Positions 1 to 9,700 of a stretch of DNA of 64,000 bases are shown piece after piece. Within the stretch, counting starts at the first letter, position 1, and each line of letters starts with the position of its first letter. Made by a program: the position numbers and the translations under genes. The DNA is taken from assembly GCF_000498475.1 (NCBI RefSeq), contig NZ_AVBI01000014.1, positions 124,001-188,000 of the forward strand, written 5' to 3'. This stretch comes from Flavobacterium cauense R2A-7. GTDB taxonomy: Bacteria; Bacteroidota; Bacteroidia; Flavobacteriales; Flavobacteriaceae. Below the pieces are notes generated by a model that saw only the letters and a list, made by a program, of their open reading frames with translations, was not told where the DNA came from and searched no databases.

Positions 1-2
1 CT

Positions 3-2312
3 CAAGATGCTGGTGCCATCGGTGTAATTATGATGAATAATATTGATGGTACGCCTGTAGCAATGGGTGGAACAGATCCGGCAATTACAATTCCATCTAT
101 TATGATTTCCAAAGCTGACGGTGATATTTTACAGGCTGCCGTTTTAGCGGGTACTGTTAATGGTACATTGAATCCAAGTACAGGACCTTTTACAGGGAAT
201 TTAGTACCTGGAAAACAACATATCAACGATATTAAAGTGAGAAACAACGGCGGTAACTCTGAAATTTATGTTGCTGCGGGAGATTCTTATTACGCTGCAG
301 CGAATGCGCCAACATATCTTGGTGGAACAGGTTTTGGTTTGTTCAGATCGGTTGACGGTGGTGCGAACTGGACTGAAATTGCACTTCCTTTAACAGCAAA
401 CGGTAATAAACGTTGTCCTAATGATATTGAAATTGGTGCGGACGGTAAAGTTTGGGTTTCTTCAACCCACAGCGTTGTTTTCGGAGATGGTGGTGGTAAA
501 GTTTATTCTTCTTCTGATGGAGTAACTTTTACAGAGAAATTTACAGTAACCGGTAACGGTGGTGGGGCCCGAGTTCAAATTGAGGCTTCAGCAACCAATG
601 CAAATAAAATATATGTATTGAGTGAGCTTGATCAAGCTACTCCAACAACACCAACGATTGAAGTTGCGTTGTTCAGAACGACTGATGGATTTGCAACGGC
701 AGCGACAGCCCTTCCTTTGCCTCCAGACAACGATTCAAGATCTGCAACTTATGGTTTTACGGGAGCTCAGGCTTTTTATAACTTAATGATTGAATCAGAT
801 CCTGCCAATGACCAAATCGTTTATGTTGGTGGATTAAACATTCACCGATCTACTACAGGTGGAAACTCTTGGTCACAAATTACAGACTGGATGCAGGTTG
901 TTCATTCCGATCAACATGCAATGGCTTTCCGACCAACTGCTACAAACTCTGCAATTTTCGGAAATGACGGAGGTATTTATTATGCGGGAAGTTTATCTAC
1001 AGCAACTACTACCAGTGGTGTTACAACAAGAAACAATGGTTTAAATATTACACAGTTTTATAGTGTAGGTGTTGCGCCAACCAATGCGGTGAGTGGTTTA
1101 ACAGGAGAATATTTTGCAGCAGGTGCACAGGATAACGGAACGCAGTATTTTGCTGCTGCCGGAGCCGGTGTTAACGCTTCAGTTGAATCTCAGGGTGGAG
1201 ACGGTGCTTTCACGTTGTTTGATCAGGGAGCTGATAAATATTATATCAGTAACTATGTATACAATAACAATATTAACCTTAGACCAATCCCTTCAGGGAC
1301 TGTAAGAAATCTTGACAATGATGCGAGTACAGCGGCCAATGGCGCATTTATTGCTCCAATGGTATTGGATTCAAGTTTAGATATTTTATATGCTGATTAT
1401 TCTTCTGGAACAAGCTACCTTGTCAGAAGATATAAAAACATTAAGAGTGGAGTAGTTGGTAGAGTTTCGTTCTCAAATGCTCTTTTAACGTCGCCTCCAA
1501 CAGCTTTTGCGGTTTCTCCTTATACAACGGCAACCACTACACTTTTAGTGGGAACAAGACTTGGGAAATTATTCAGAGTTCCCGGAGCTGATACTTATTC
1601 AGGAACTGCAACAACTACCGGAACATGGGTAGACATTACAGGTCCAGGTTTCGTAGGAAGTATTTCAGATGTTGAATACGGTGCGAATAACAATGAGATT
1701 TTTGTTACCATGCATAACTACAATGTAGTAAGTATTTGGTATACCAAAGACGGAGGAGCCACTTGGTCAAATAAAGAAGGAAACTTCCCTGATATACCGG
1801 TTAAGGCTATCATGAGAAATCCTTTGAAAGTGGATGGAAGTGGTTTCGCTACAGAAGTGATTATCGGTACTGAATTAGGAGTTTGGTATTCTAATAATTT
1901 CGACTCGGCTACACCAACATGGAGACAGTCTTATAACGGAATGAGCAATGTTAAAGTTGTTGATTTGGATTTAAGAAATGATAATACGGTTTTTGCTGCT
2001 ACTTATGGTAGAGGTCTATTCTCCGGATTATTTACCAATACAACGTTATCTTCTGATGAATTTGCTGCTTCAAAAGGTATTAAAATGTATCCAAACCCAA
2101 CTAAGGGACAATTGAATATTGCAATTAATAACTACTCTGGTAAACTTAGTGTTTCGGTTTTCGACTTAAACGGAAGACAGGTATACACTGAAGATGTAAA
2201 TGATTTTAACGCGCAAAGTGCAATTAACATGAGCAGTCTTCAAAAAGGAGTTTATGTGGTTAAAGTTAACGGTGATAACCTTAACTACAACCAAAAAGTA
2301 ATTCTTGACTAA
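3..2312 (+). CDS. Secreted PA-domain / Asp-box repeat protein with type IX sorting domain (5' end missing)
   Basis: The reading frame is open from the left edge, so the N-terminus lies outside the window; 769 residues are visible. The first ~45 residues (QDAGAIGVIMMNN...) resemble the end of a protease-associated (PA) domain. A long beta-propeller-like region follows with Asp-box/BNR motifs (SVDGGANW, STTGGNSW, TKDGGATW), as in sialidase- or sortilin-type propellers. The last ~80 residues (MYPNPTKGQLNI...GVYVVKV) are a typical type IX secretion C-terminal sorting domain, so the protein is probably exported and attached to, or released from, the cell surface. The missing part could hold a peptidase domain, since PA domains often accompany fungalysin or subtilisin modules; that is inference. 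No catalytic residues can be assigned here. Confidence 0.85.
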   Translation, partial: QDAGAIGVIMMNNIDGTPVAMGGTDPAITIPSIMISKADGDILQAAVLAGTVNGTLNPSTGPFTGNLVPGKQHINDIKVRNNGGNSEIYVAAGDSYYAAANAPTYLGGTGFGLFRSVDGGANWTEIALPLTANGNKRCPNDIEIGADGKVWVSSTHSVVFGDGGGKVYSSSDGVTFTEKFTVTGNGGGARVQIEASATNANKIYVLSELDQATPTTPTIEVALFRTTDGFATAATALPLPPDNDSRSATYGFTGAQAFYNLMIESDPANDQIVYVGGLNIHRSTTGGNSWSQITDWMQVVHSDQHAMAFRPTATNSAIFGNDGGIYYAGSLSTATTTSGVTTRNNGLNITQFYSVGVAPTNAVSGLTGEYFAAGAQDNGTQYFAAAGAGVNASVESQGGDGAFTLFDQGADKYYISNYVYNNNINLRPIPSGTVRNLDNDASTAANGAFIAPMVLDSSLDILYADYSSGTSYLVRRYKNIKSGVVGRVSFSNALLTSPPTAFAVSPYTTATTTLLVGTRLGKLFRVPGADTYSGTATTTGTWVDITGPGFVGSISDVEYGANNNEIFVTMHNYNVVSIWYTKDGGATWSNKEGNFPDIPVKAIMRNPLKVDGSGFATEVIIGTELGVWYSNNFDSATPTWRQSYNGMSNVKVVDLDLRNDNTVFAATYGRGLFSGLFTNTTLSSDEFAASKGIKMYPNPTKGQLNIAINNYSGKLSVSVFDLNGRQVYTEDVNDFNAQSAINMSSLQKGVYVVKVNGDNLNYNQKVILD

Positions 2313-2328
2313 GTTCATAAGCCAAAAT

Positions 2329-2361
2329 AAAAAAGGGAACCTAATTTAGGTTCCCTTTTTT
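2329..2361. terminator. Bidirectional Rho-independent terminator
   Basis: A near-perfect hairpin (AAAAAGGGAACCTAA / TTTAGGTTCCCTTTTT) ends in a T run and is preceded by an A run. It can therefore end both the upstream plus-strand gene and the minus-strand gene that finishes at 2372. Confidence 0.85.
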
Positions 2362-2371
2362 ATTAATATTG

Positions 2372-3196
2372 TTAAAAAGATATCTTTTGTATTGAACAGG
2401 CTTTTTTTACCTCGGTAATTAATTCATTATAATCGGGGTTGTGGTTGTCCCAGATTTTCCATTTGCCTTCCCGCTCTTTCAGAAAATAACTTTGACGGTT
2501 GACTTTATTATAGGGTTTGCCTTCGATATCATTGCTGGTTTTCCATTCAAAGTTCCAGGATTCGTTTACCGTTAGTACGATCAGATCTGCATCTACGGTT
2601 ACCATGTTGAAATCACTAATGGTAAAAGTAGGCTTGTTCTCGATATTGCTTATGGAGACGTTATAACCGGAATATTTGGCCAGTGCCTTTTTGATTCTTT
2701 TCTTCAAGGGGCCATCGTCAAAAACAAAATTGGATAATTCGCCACAATTAACGGCAGGTAGATTTTGAAGGCATTTGAAACATTCCTGACAATAATCAAA
2801 AATTAATTTTTCAAAAGCTTCGGTTTGTTTTTTACCTATTTCCACTTCGGTTTCTTTTTCTTTTTCGTTCTGATGGGCAAGAAAGTTGTTAAGCGAAGTG
2901 TAGCCTAAAAATATGGCCAATTTGTCTAATGTTTTCAGAAAACGAAGGTCCGGGTTCACTTTGTCGGTATAGGTGTCGTTGAAAAAACGCTGCAGGGTCA
3001 TGGCCGAAATGGAATTCCCGTTACGATTCGATTTGGCGCCTTTCAGCACGTCCGACTTTGCCAAAGTGTCCGAAATGATTTGTGAGAGTACGATGCATTG
3101 TGTTCTCTTCCAGTTTTGGGTATTACCAATAGCACTGTTAAGAACATCAGGATGTGATCTGATGCACTCTTTGAGTTGGTCAATAATAAGTTTCAT
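2372..3196 (-). CDS. Hypothetical protein, putative regulator with N-terminal HTH-like region
   Basis: 274 residues, no signal peptide or membrane segment. I do not recognise the whole protein. Residues ~25-105 (LSQIISDTLA...ISAMTLQRFFN...DLRFLKTLDKLAIFLGYTSLNNFL) resemble the helical N-terminal region found in many Bacteroidota proteins of unknown or regulatory role, where an 'SxxTLxRFF' helix precedes a 'LDxLAxFLGYxS' helix; this looks like DNA-binding architecture but is unproven. The C-terminal ~130 residues (TFTISDFNMVTVDADLIVLTVNESWNFEW...) could be an NTF2/SnoaL-like fold. The gene stands alone: the preceding minus-strand gene starts at 4240 on the far side of a DUF3078 gene, and a shared terminator lies downstream. 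Confidence 0.6.
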   Translation of the reverse strand: MKLIIDQLKECIRSHPDVLNSAIGNTQNWKRTQCIVLSQIISDTLAKSDVLKGAKSNRNGNSISAMTLQRFFNDTYTDKVNPDLRFLKTLDKLAIFLGYTSLNNFLAHQNEKEKETEVEIGKKQTEAFEKLIFDYCQECFKCLQNLPAVNCGELSNFVFDDGPLKKRIKKALAKYSGYNVSISNIENKPTFTISDFNMVTVDADLIVLTVNESWNFEWKTSNDIEGKPYNKVNRQSYFLKEREGKWKIWDNHNPDYNELITEVKKACSIQKISF

Positions 3197-3286
3197 TTGT
3201 TGTGTTGTTGTTGTGGTTCGGTCGTTATTTTATATCAATAATTTTTCGATTTTAAATTAAAAATGTAAATGTAAGATTTTTTTTCT

Positions 3287-4240
3287 TTAGAAAGTATAGC
3301 TTAAGCCAACTCCCAAAATTTGTTTCAACTGTATTTTTGGTCCTTTGGTTACCTGTGTGCCATCAATGTTTTCTTTTGACTTAATATCATCATCGTAAAT
3401 TAAATTGGTATTAATGCTGGCTCTTACGTGCGAATTAACCACCATGTCCAACTGCATCAGCCAGTTTACGTCAATATTACCGAAGTTGTTAAGATAATCG
3501 GTGTAAAAGGAAACCCTTGTGTCCAGATTAATGTTTTTTAGAACTTCTTTTTTGTATTGTCCCGTTATTAAAATACCCAATTCTGTTCTGGTTTTAGAAC
3601 CGTGCTGGATAAGATTCCCAAGGTCGTCGTAAGTAGCCTTATCGACTCCAAAAGCTCCTTGATCGGCCAGTTTTTGATCCAATACCAATGTGGTTTTGTC
3701 TGTTAACGGTGAAAAATACATAACCAGACTTTTGTCTGGGCTAATGTATTCTGAACCTACTCCAAGAAAAATATAAGCTGGTGCGAAAGGTTTGGAGATG
3801 GCAATATCCGTATTCGGATAGGCATAACCGTTGGTAAATTGCGTGCTGAAGTTAAACTTCGCCGAATAATACCAGTTGGAAATGCTATCGGTTTTAAATC
3901 CTGCTGTCGAGTTCAATAGAAGCATGTCATCCGTTTTTCTGGATTCCCTGCCATCCTGTTTGTTTAAACCGTAGCGTGTAATTAATTCATTGTGCCAGAT
4001 GAATCTGTTTTTAGTATATTTTCGGATAAATTGACCTTTTACAATTCCTGAAATCGAATTTTCTCCACCGGCACTCCAATTCACAAAGGAAACCTGTGTT
4101 AAATCCAATCCTACTATGTTTTTACCCGTCCATCGTTTGATGGTGTCCGGTTGTGATGTTCGGATGATGTTCTGTGCAAAACTTTGCTGAAAGGAAACAA
4201 TACAAATTAATCCTAAAAAATAGGTTTTCAAGCAATTCAT
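3287..4240 (-). CDS. DUF3078 domain-containing secreted protein
   Basis: 317 residues with an N-terminal signal peptide (MNCLKTYFLGLICIVSF then QQSFAQ). The body (WTGKNIVGLDLTQVSFVNWSAGGENS..., FSTQFTNGYAYP...) is the DUF3078 pattern common in Bacteroidota; alternating hydrophobic residues and the terminal aromatic (LGVGLSYTF) suggest an outer-membrane beta-barrel or periplasmic beta-rich protein. Function is not established for the family. It lies 41 nt downstream of dxs on the same strand and is probably co-transcribed with it. Confidence 0.75.
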   Translation of the reverse strand: MNCLKTYFLGLICIVSFQQSFAQNIIRTSQPDTIKRWTGKNIVGLDLTQVSFVNWSAGGENSISGIVKGQFIRKYTKNRFIWHNELITRYGLNKQDGRESRKTDDMLLLNSTAGFKTDSISNWYYSAKFNFSTQFTNGYAYPNTDIAISKPFAPAYIFLGVGSEYISPDKSLVMYFSPLTDKTTLVLDQKLADQGAFGVDKATYDDLGNLIQHGSKTRTELGILITGQYKKEVLKNINLDTRVSFYTDYLNNFGNIDVNWLMQLDMVVNSHVRASINTNLIYDDDIKSKENIDGTQVTKGPKIQLKQILGVGLSYTF

Positions 4241-4281
4241 AATAATTAGTTAGGTTAAATTCGGTGCAAAAATGAACATTT

Positions 4282-6051
4282 TCAACGACTTGTGAAAATG
4301 GTTTTCAAACTATTAACGTCAATTCCGCAAATTTGTTGTTGTTCGGATACGGTTCCCTGTTCTATAAAAGTATCTGGAATTCCGAGTTTTTTTACAGAAA
4401 TGATATAGTTGTTTTCCGTGCAGAATGAGGCTATCTGGCTTCCGAATCCGCCCACTACCGTTCCGTCTTCGATGGTGATGATTTCTTTGTATTTCTCGCA
4501 AATGTCTTTCAGGGTTTCGGTATCCAATGGTTTCACAAACGGAAAATGATAATGCGAAAACAATCCGGAATTCTCAATCGTATTAAGTGCTTCAGTGATA
4601 TTGTTGCCGATAAAACCTGTAGATAAAACCGCAACTTCAGTGCCTTTTCGAAGTAATTCAGCTTTCCCGATTTCCATTCTTTCAAACGGTTGCTGCCAGT
4701 TTTGAAGCAGGCCTCTTCCGCGAGGGTAACGGATGGCAATAGGGTGTTCCAAACCAAGTTGGGCGGTATACATGATATTGCGTAATTCCAATTCGTCTTT
4801 TGGGGCACAAACCATTATTTCAGGGATACAATTCAGATACGCCAAATCATAAGCGCCGTGATGGGTGGCCCCGTCTTCGCCTACCAAACCGGCTCGGTCC
4901 AGGCAGAAAATAACCGGTAAATGCTGCAAAGCCACATCGTGAATGAGTTGGTCATACGCACGTTGCATGAAGGTAGAGTAAATGTTGCAAAACACTATCA
5001 TTCCCTGTGTTGCCAACCCCGCTGCCAAGGTAACGGCGTGCTGTTCGGCAATACCTACATCGATGGCTCTTTCCGGAAAGGCCTCCATCATGAATTTCAT
5101 CGATGATCCGGTGGGCATGGCCGGCGTGATTCCGATTATTTTTTCATTTTGTTTTGCCAGTTCCACTAAAGTATGCCCGAAAACATCCTGAAATTTCGGT
5201 GGTAAATTTTCTTCCGATTTGGGATGAATTTCTCCTGTTATTGCGTCAAATTTTCCGGGTGCATGGTATTTTACCTGATCTTCTTCGGCCAATTGCATGC
5301 CTTTGCCTTTGGTGGTAATGATGTGAAGGAATTTCGGTCCTTTTTTATGTTTTAATCGGTTTAATTCTTTTAGAAGTGCGTCTAAATCATGTCCGTCTAT
5401 CGGTCCGGAATACTCGAAATTCAACGATTTCATCATGTTGTTGTCTTTCGGGTTTTTTCCCTCTTTTACCGAAGTGAGATAATCTTTCAGCGCTCCTACA
5501 CTAGGATCAATCCCAATCGCGTTATCGTTCAGGATTACCAGAAGGTTTGCATCCGTTACTCCGGCATGGTTCAGTCCTTCAAACGCCATTCCGGAAGCAA
5601 TCGAAGCATCTCCGATAACCGCAATATGCTGTTTTTCGGTTTCGCCTTTCAGGTTGGACGCTAAAGCCATTCCGAGTGCTGCTGAAATAGAAGTTGAGGA
5701 ATGCCCAACGCCAAACGTGTCATAAATGCTTTCACTGCGTTTCGGGAAACCGGAAATACCGTGCAACTGACGGTTGGTATGAAAACGATCTCTTCTTTCT
5801 GTCAGGATTTTATGTCCGTACGCCTGATGTCCAACATCCCAAACCAATAAGTCTTCCGGTGTGTTGAATACATAATGCAAAGCGATGGTGAGTTCAATTA
5901 CACCCAGACTGGCACCCAAATGACCTTCTTTTCGGGAAACGATATCGATGATGAATTCGCGAAGTTCTTTGGCCAAAACAGGAAGTTGTTCTGGAGAAAG
6001 TTTCCGTAAATCGGTTGGGTTTTGGATGTTTTGCAAGAGTTTTTCAGCCAT
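4282..6051 (-). CDS. dxs: 1-deoxy-D-xylulose-5-phosphate synthase
   Basis: 589-residue thiamine-diphosphate enzyme that condenses pyruvate and glyceraldehyde-3-phosphate, the first step of the MEP isoprenoid pathway; DXP also feeds thiamine and pyridoxal synthesis. Visible signatures are WDVGHQAYGHK (~71-81), the ThDP/Mg motif GDASIASGMAFEGLNHAG with its distal ND (147-176), and the transketolase motif GIAEQHAVTLAAGLA. It is about 30 residues shorter than the E. coli enzyme, as is usual in Flavobacteria. A TACATTTG promoter element lies only 4 nt before the ATG on the coding strand, so the mRNA may be almost leaderless. The gene is divergent from tadA and likely co-transcribed with the DUF3078 gene downstream. 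Confidence 0.97.
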   Translation of the reverse strand: MAEKLLQNIQNPTDLRKLSPEQLPVLAKELREFIIDIVSRKEGHLGASLGVIELTIALHYVFNTPEDLLVWDVGHQAYGHKILTERRDRFHTNRQLHGISGFPKRSESIYDTFGVGHSSTSISAALGMALASNLKGETEKQHIAVIGDASIASGMAFEGLNHAGVTDANLLVILNDNAIGIDPSVGALKDYLTSVKEGKNPKDNNMMKSLNFEYSGPIDGHDLDALLKELNRLKHKKGPKFLHIITTKGKGMQLAEEDQVKYHAPGKFDAITGEIHPKSEENLPPKFQDVFGHTLVELAKQNEKIIGITPAMPTGSSMKFMMEAFPERAIDVGIAEQHAVTLAAGLATQGMIVFCNIYSTFMQRAYDQLIHDVALQHLPVIFCLDRAGLVGEDGATHHGAYDLAYLNCIPEIMVCAPKDELELRNIMYTAQLGLEHPIAIRYPRGRGLLQNWQQPFERMEIGKAELLRKGTEVAVLSTGFIGNNITEALNTIENSGLFSHYHFPFVKPLDTETLKDICEKYKEIITIEDGTVVGGFGSQIASFCTENNYIISVKKLGIPDTFIEQGTVSEQQQICGIDVNSLKTIFTSR

Positions 6052-6055
6052 AAGG

Positions 6056-6084
6056 CAAATGTACGATTTGAAATTGTATTTTTG
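6056..6084. promoter_or_regulatory. Divergent -7 promoter elements for dxs (-) and tadA (+)
   Basis: On the minus strand TACATTTG (6056-6063) lies 4 nt before the dxs ATG; on the plus strand TATTTTTG (6077-6084) lies 5 nt before the tadA ATG. Both match the Bacteroidota TAnnTTTG consensus, but no clear TTG was found at the expected -33 distance for either. The positions imply very short or absent 5' leaders. Confidence 0.45.
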
Positions 6085-6089
6085 TTTCT

Positions 6090-6533
6090 ATGGAAAACAT
6101 TTTCACCGATGCCTATTTTATGAAAAAAGCCTTGCAAGAAGCGGAAATTGCTTTTGAAAAAGGCGAAATTCCCGTAGGCGCTATAGTTGTGGTTGATAAT
6201 CGTGTGATTGCCCGAACACACAATCTGACAGAATTGTTGAATGATGTAACGGCTCATGCCGAAATGCAGGCGATAACGTCTTCGGCAAATTTCCTGGGTG
6301 GAAAATATCTTAAAGACTGTACGCTTTACGTTACGCTGGAACCTTGCCAGATGTGTGCCGGAGCGTTGTATTGGTCGCAAATTACCAAAATCGTTTTTGG
6401 TGCGCGAGACGAACACCGCGGGTTCATGAAAATGGGAACGCAGTTGCATCCGAAAACCATTGTGGTTGGCGGGATAATGGAAAATGAAGCTTCCGAACTC
6501 ATGAAACGTTTTTTTGCTAAAAAGAGAAAATAA
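6090..6533 (+). CDS. tadA: tRNA-adenosine deaminase-like nucleoside deaminase
   Basis: 147 residues of the cytidine/deoxycytidylate deaminase superfamily. The zinc site is clear: THAEMQAI (His and catalytic Glu) and PCQMCAGAL (two Cys ligands). The C-terminal region (FGARDEHRGFMKMG) matches TadA and guanine-deaminase-like bacterial proteins. The likely role is A34-to-inosine conversion in tRNA-Arg(ACG), enabling CGN decoding; a nucleobase deaminase cannot be excluded without comparison. The ATG at 6090 follows a TATTTTTG promoter element by only 5 nt. The gene is divergent from dxs. Confidence 0.85.
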   Translation: MENIFTDAYFMKKALQEAEIAFEKGEIPVGAIVVVDNRVIARTHNLTELLNDVTAHAEMQAITSSANFLGGKYLKDCTLYVTLEPCQMCAGALYWSQITKIVFGARDEHRGFMKMGTQLHPKTIVVGGIMENEASELMKRFFAKKRK

Positions 6534-6713
6534 TCCAGTGTTTTCTAAGTGGTGAAACCTGTCTTTTTTACTCTGAATTTTCTTCTTAAAATTATTTCAA
6601 AAAATACCCTACTTTTACTACAATATAAAAACGCTTTCCCAGTTATTGCATTAATTGAGGAAAAGGTGTTTTTCGTTCAATTGCTTATCCGTAACCCATT
6701 AACTCTTACCACA

Positions 6714-9700
6714 ATGAAAACGAAAGGTTTTGTTTGCGTGTTTTTTTTGTTTTTTGTTTTTCAGGCGTGCAACCGCAAATCGGCCGCCGATTTCAATTCT
6801 GATTTTTCATTGTTCAAAGAGTATATCACCAATTTTTCGGGAGGAATCGTTTCAGCGCATTCCGACATCCGGGTGGTTTTGGCCTTCGATAAAAAAGAAT
6901 GGAAAGCCAATCAGGTGCTGGATTCCGATTTATTCGATATTTCACCAAGTGTGGACGGAAAAGTTGTGGCGCTTTCCAATAATACGGTTGCGTTTATTCC
7001 CGAAGAACAACTGGAACAGAATACCGAATATCAGGTCACACTGCATTTGAGTAAACTAATCAGCCCTAAAAAAGAGCTGGAAGAATTCAACTTTACGGTA
7101 AAAACCATAAAGCAGGATTTTATTGTGGAAACGCAGGACATTCAGTCGTATAGTGAGCAGTATCAATATCTGAACGGAACGTTGAAAACGGCGGATAAAA
7201 TCGATTTTGAAACCGCAAAGAAACTCATCAGCGCCCAACAAAAAGGAAAGAGTTTGAATATTAAATTTGTGCAGTCTCCGGCAATGGCAACCGAATTCAA
7301 ATTTATCATCGATAGTGTTGAACGTTTTTCGGAAGAAAGCAATCTGGAGATATCCTACGATGGTGATGATTTTGATATCGATCAAAAAGGAAAAATCGAT
7401 TATCCGGTAACCGCCAAAAACGATTTTAAAGTTGTAAACGTACAGCTTCCGGAAGGCAACAACCAGATGATGTTGGTTAATTTTTCCGAACCCTTAAAAA
7501 AAGGACAGGATTTTAGTGGTTTGGTGTCCATTCAGAATGCGGGCAACCTGAAATTTGCCACGCAGGGCAATCTGTTAAAAGTCTTTTTTAAAAATAATAT
7601 GTCCGATGAGACACCGGTGGCCACTGCTACAGCTGCTGTTGAGGCGGTTGAAGCTGCTGCTGTGGAAGTTGTCGATACTGCATCCGTTGCAGTGGACAGT
7701 GCTGCTGTTGTTTATGAAGCGCCTATAGCAGACGAAACCATTGAGGAAGAATACGTTTCTTCAGAAACTACAGATGCATCTGCAGTAACGGGTGCTTTGC
7801 TGGTTGAGTTTTTTGAAGGGATTGAAAGCGAGTACGGCCGACAATTGGATAAGACTTTTACAACCAAGGTTACCTTCGATCAATTAAAGCCAAATGTACG
7901 TTTTATCAAAAGCGGAACAATTTTACCGAGCTCCAACAATCTGAAACTTAATTTTGAAGCGGTTAATCTGAAGGCGGTTGATGTGAAAGTTTTCAAAATT
8001 TATAAAAACAATATTCTTCAATTTCTACAGGATAATGAACTGAACGGAACGCAAAACCTTAAAAGAGTATCCCAGCCGATTGCTAAAACCACATTGGATT
8101 TAAAAGAAAGCTCCTTGGTGAATTCCGCCAAATGGAATACGTTCGCATTGGATTTGTCCAAAATTATTACTCCGGAACCGGGCGCTATTTATCGGGTGGA
8201 ATTTTCCTTTAAAAAAGCCTATTCATTATACCAATGTACAACATCTGAAGCAGATGATGAAGAACAGTCAGAGGAAGAAGAAGTCGAGGAAAACGATGTG
8301 AACTACAGCGGTAATTCGTATGACGATTATTATTACGAAGATTACGAATGGCGTGAAAGTCAGGATCCGTGTTCGAATTCGTATTTCTACAATGCTAAAA
8401 TTGGAACCAACATCTTGGCAACCGATTTGGGAGTTATTGCCAAACGCGGGGAAAACAAATCGTATTTCTTTGCCGTAAATAATATTGTAACCACAGAGCC
8501 GGTTTCGAATGCCAGAGTAGATTTATACAGTTTTCAACAGCAAAAATTAGCTACCGGCGCTACGAGTAGTGAGGGAATTTCGACTTTTAAGCTGGATAAG
8601 TTTGCATATTTTGCCATAGTAACTTTAGGCAATCAATCCACTTATGTTAAGCTGGACGACGGGAATTCGTTATCGGTAAGTAATTTCGATGTTGCCGGGG
8701 AAACATTGCAGAAAGGATTGAAAGGATTTATCTATGGCGAACGAGGTGTTTGGCGTCCGGGCGATAATTTGTATTTGTCGTTCATCCTGAATGATGCAGC
8801 CAACAAATTGCCGAAATCCCACCCGATTAAATTCCGATTGTCCGATCCGAACGGAAAAATAACCTATCAAACGGTACAGAAATCGAACGAGCTGAATCAT
8901 TATGCGTTTACTGTGCCAACCAATGCTGACGCGCCAACAGGAAGCTGGGAAGCGATGGTTAGTGTAGGAGGTGCCAAATTCTATAAAAACATAAAAATTG
9001 AAACGATTAAACCCAATCGTCTGAAAATAAAGAACAGTTTCAGAAGTCCGATTCTTTCCTCTTCATATCCTAATACGAGTAATCTGGAAGTGACCTGGCT
9101 TCACGGTGCGGTGGCCAAAGATCTTAAGGTGGAAATGCAAGCTAAATTTTCGCAACAGACAACCACTTTTCAAAATTACAGTAAATATGTTTTCGACGAT
9201 TTGACACGTCAGTTTGAAACCGAAGAGATTACTGTTTTTTCCGGAAAAACCGCAGCTAACGGAAAGGCGTCGGTAACTATTCAGCCTAAATTACAAGGAC
9301 AGGCGCCCGGCATGCTGAAAGCGGCTTTTATCACAAAAGTGTATGAAGAAGGCGGTGATTTCAGTACGGATGTAATGGCAACCACGTATTCGCCATACAA
9401 AACTTATGTAGGGATAAAATCACCCGAGCCAACCAAATACGGAATGCTGGAAACCCGCGTAGCGAATCGATTTGACATTGTTACCGTAGATGAAAAGGGA
9501 AGACCAAAACCGGTCAGAAATCTGGAAGTGAAAGTATATAAAGTCGAATGGCGTTGGTGGTGGGATGCTTCGACGGATAATCTGTCGAATTATAACGCAT
9601 CGGATGCTACGACTTCCTATAAAACATTCCGAATTAATACAGACAACAACGGAAAAGGAAGTATACAGTTTGCGTTGAGCGATGAAGAATGGGGTCGTTA

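Noticed and set aside
5898..6449. 183-codon minus-strand frame antisense to tadA and the start of dxs
   Set aside because: It overlaps two well-supported genes and its product resembles no protein; composition fits a shadow frame.
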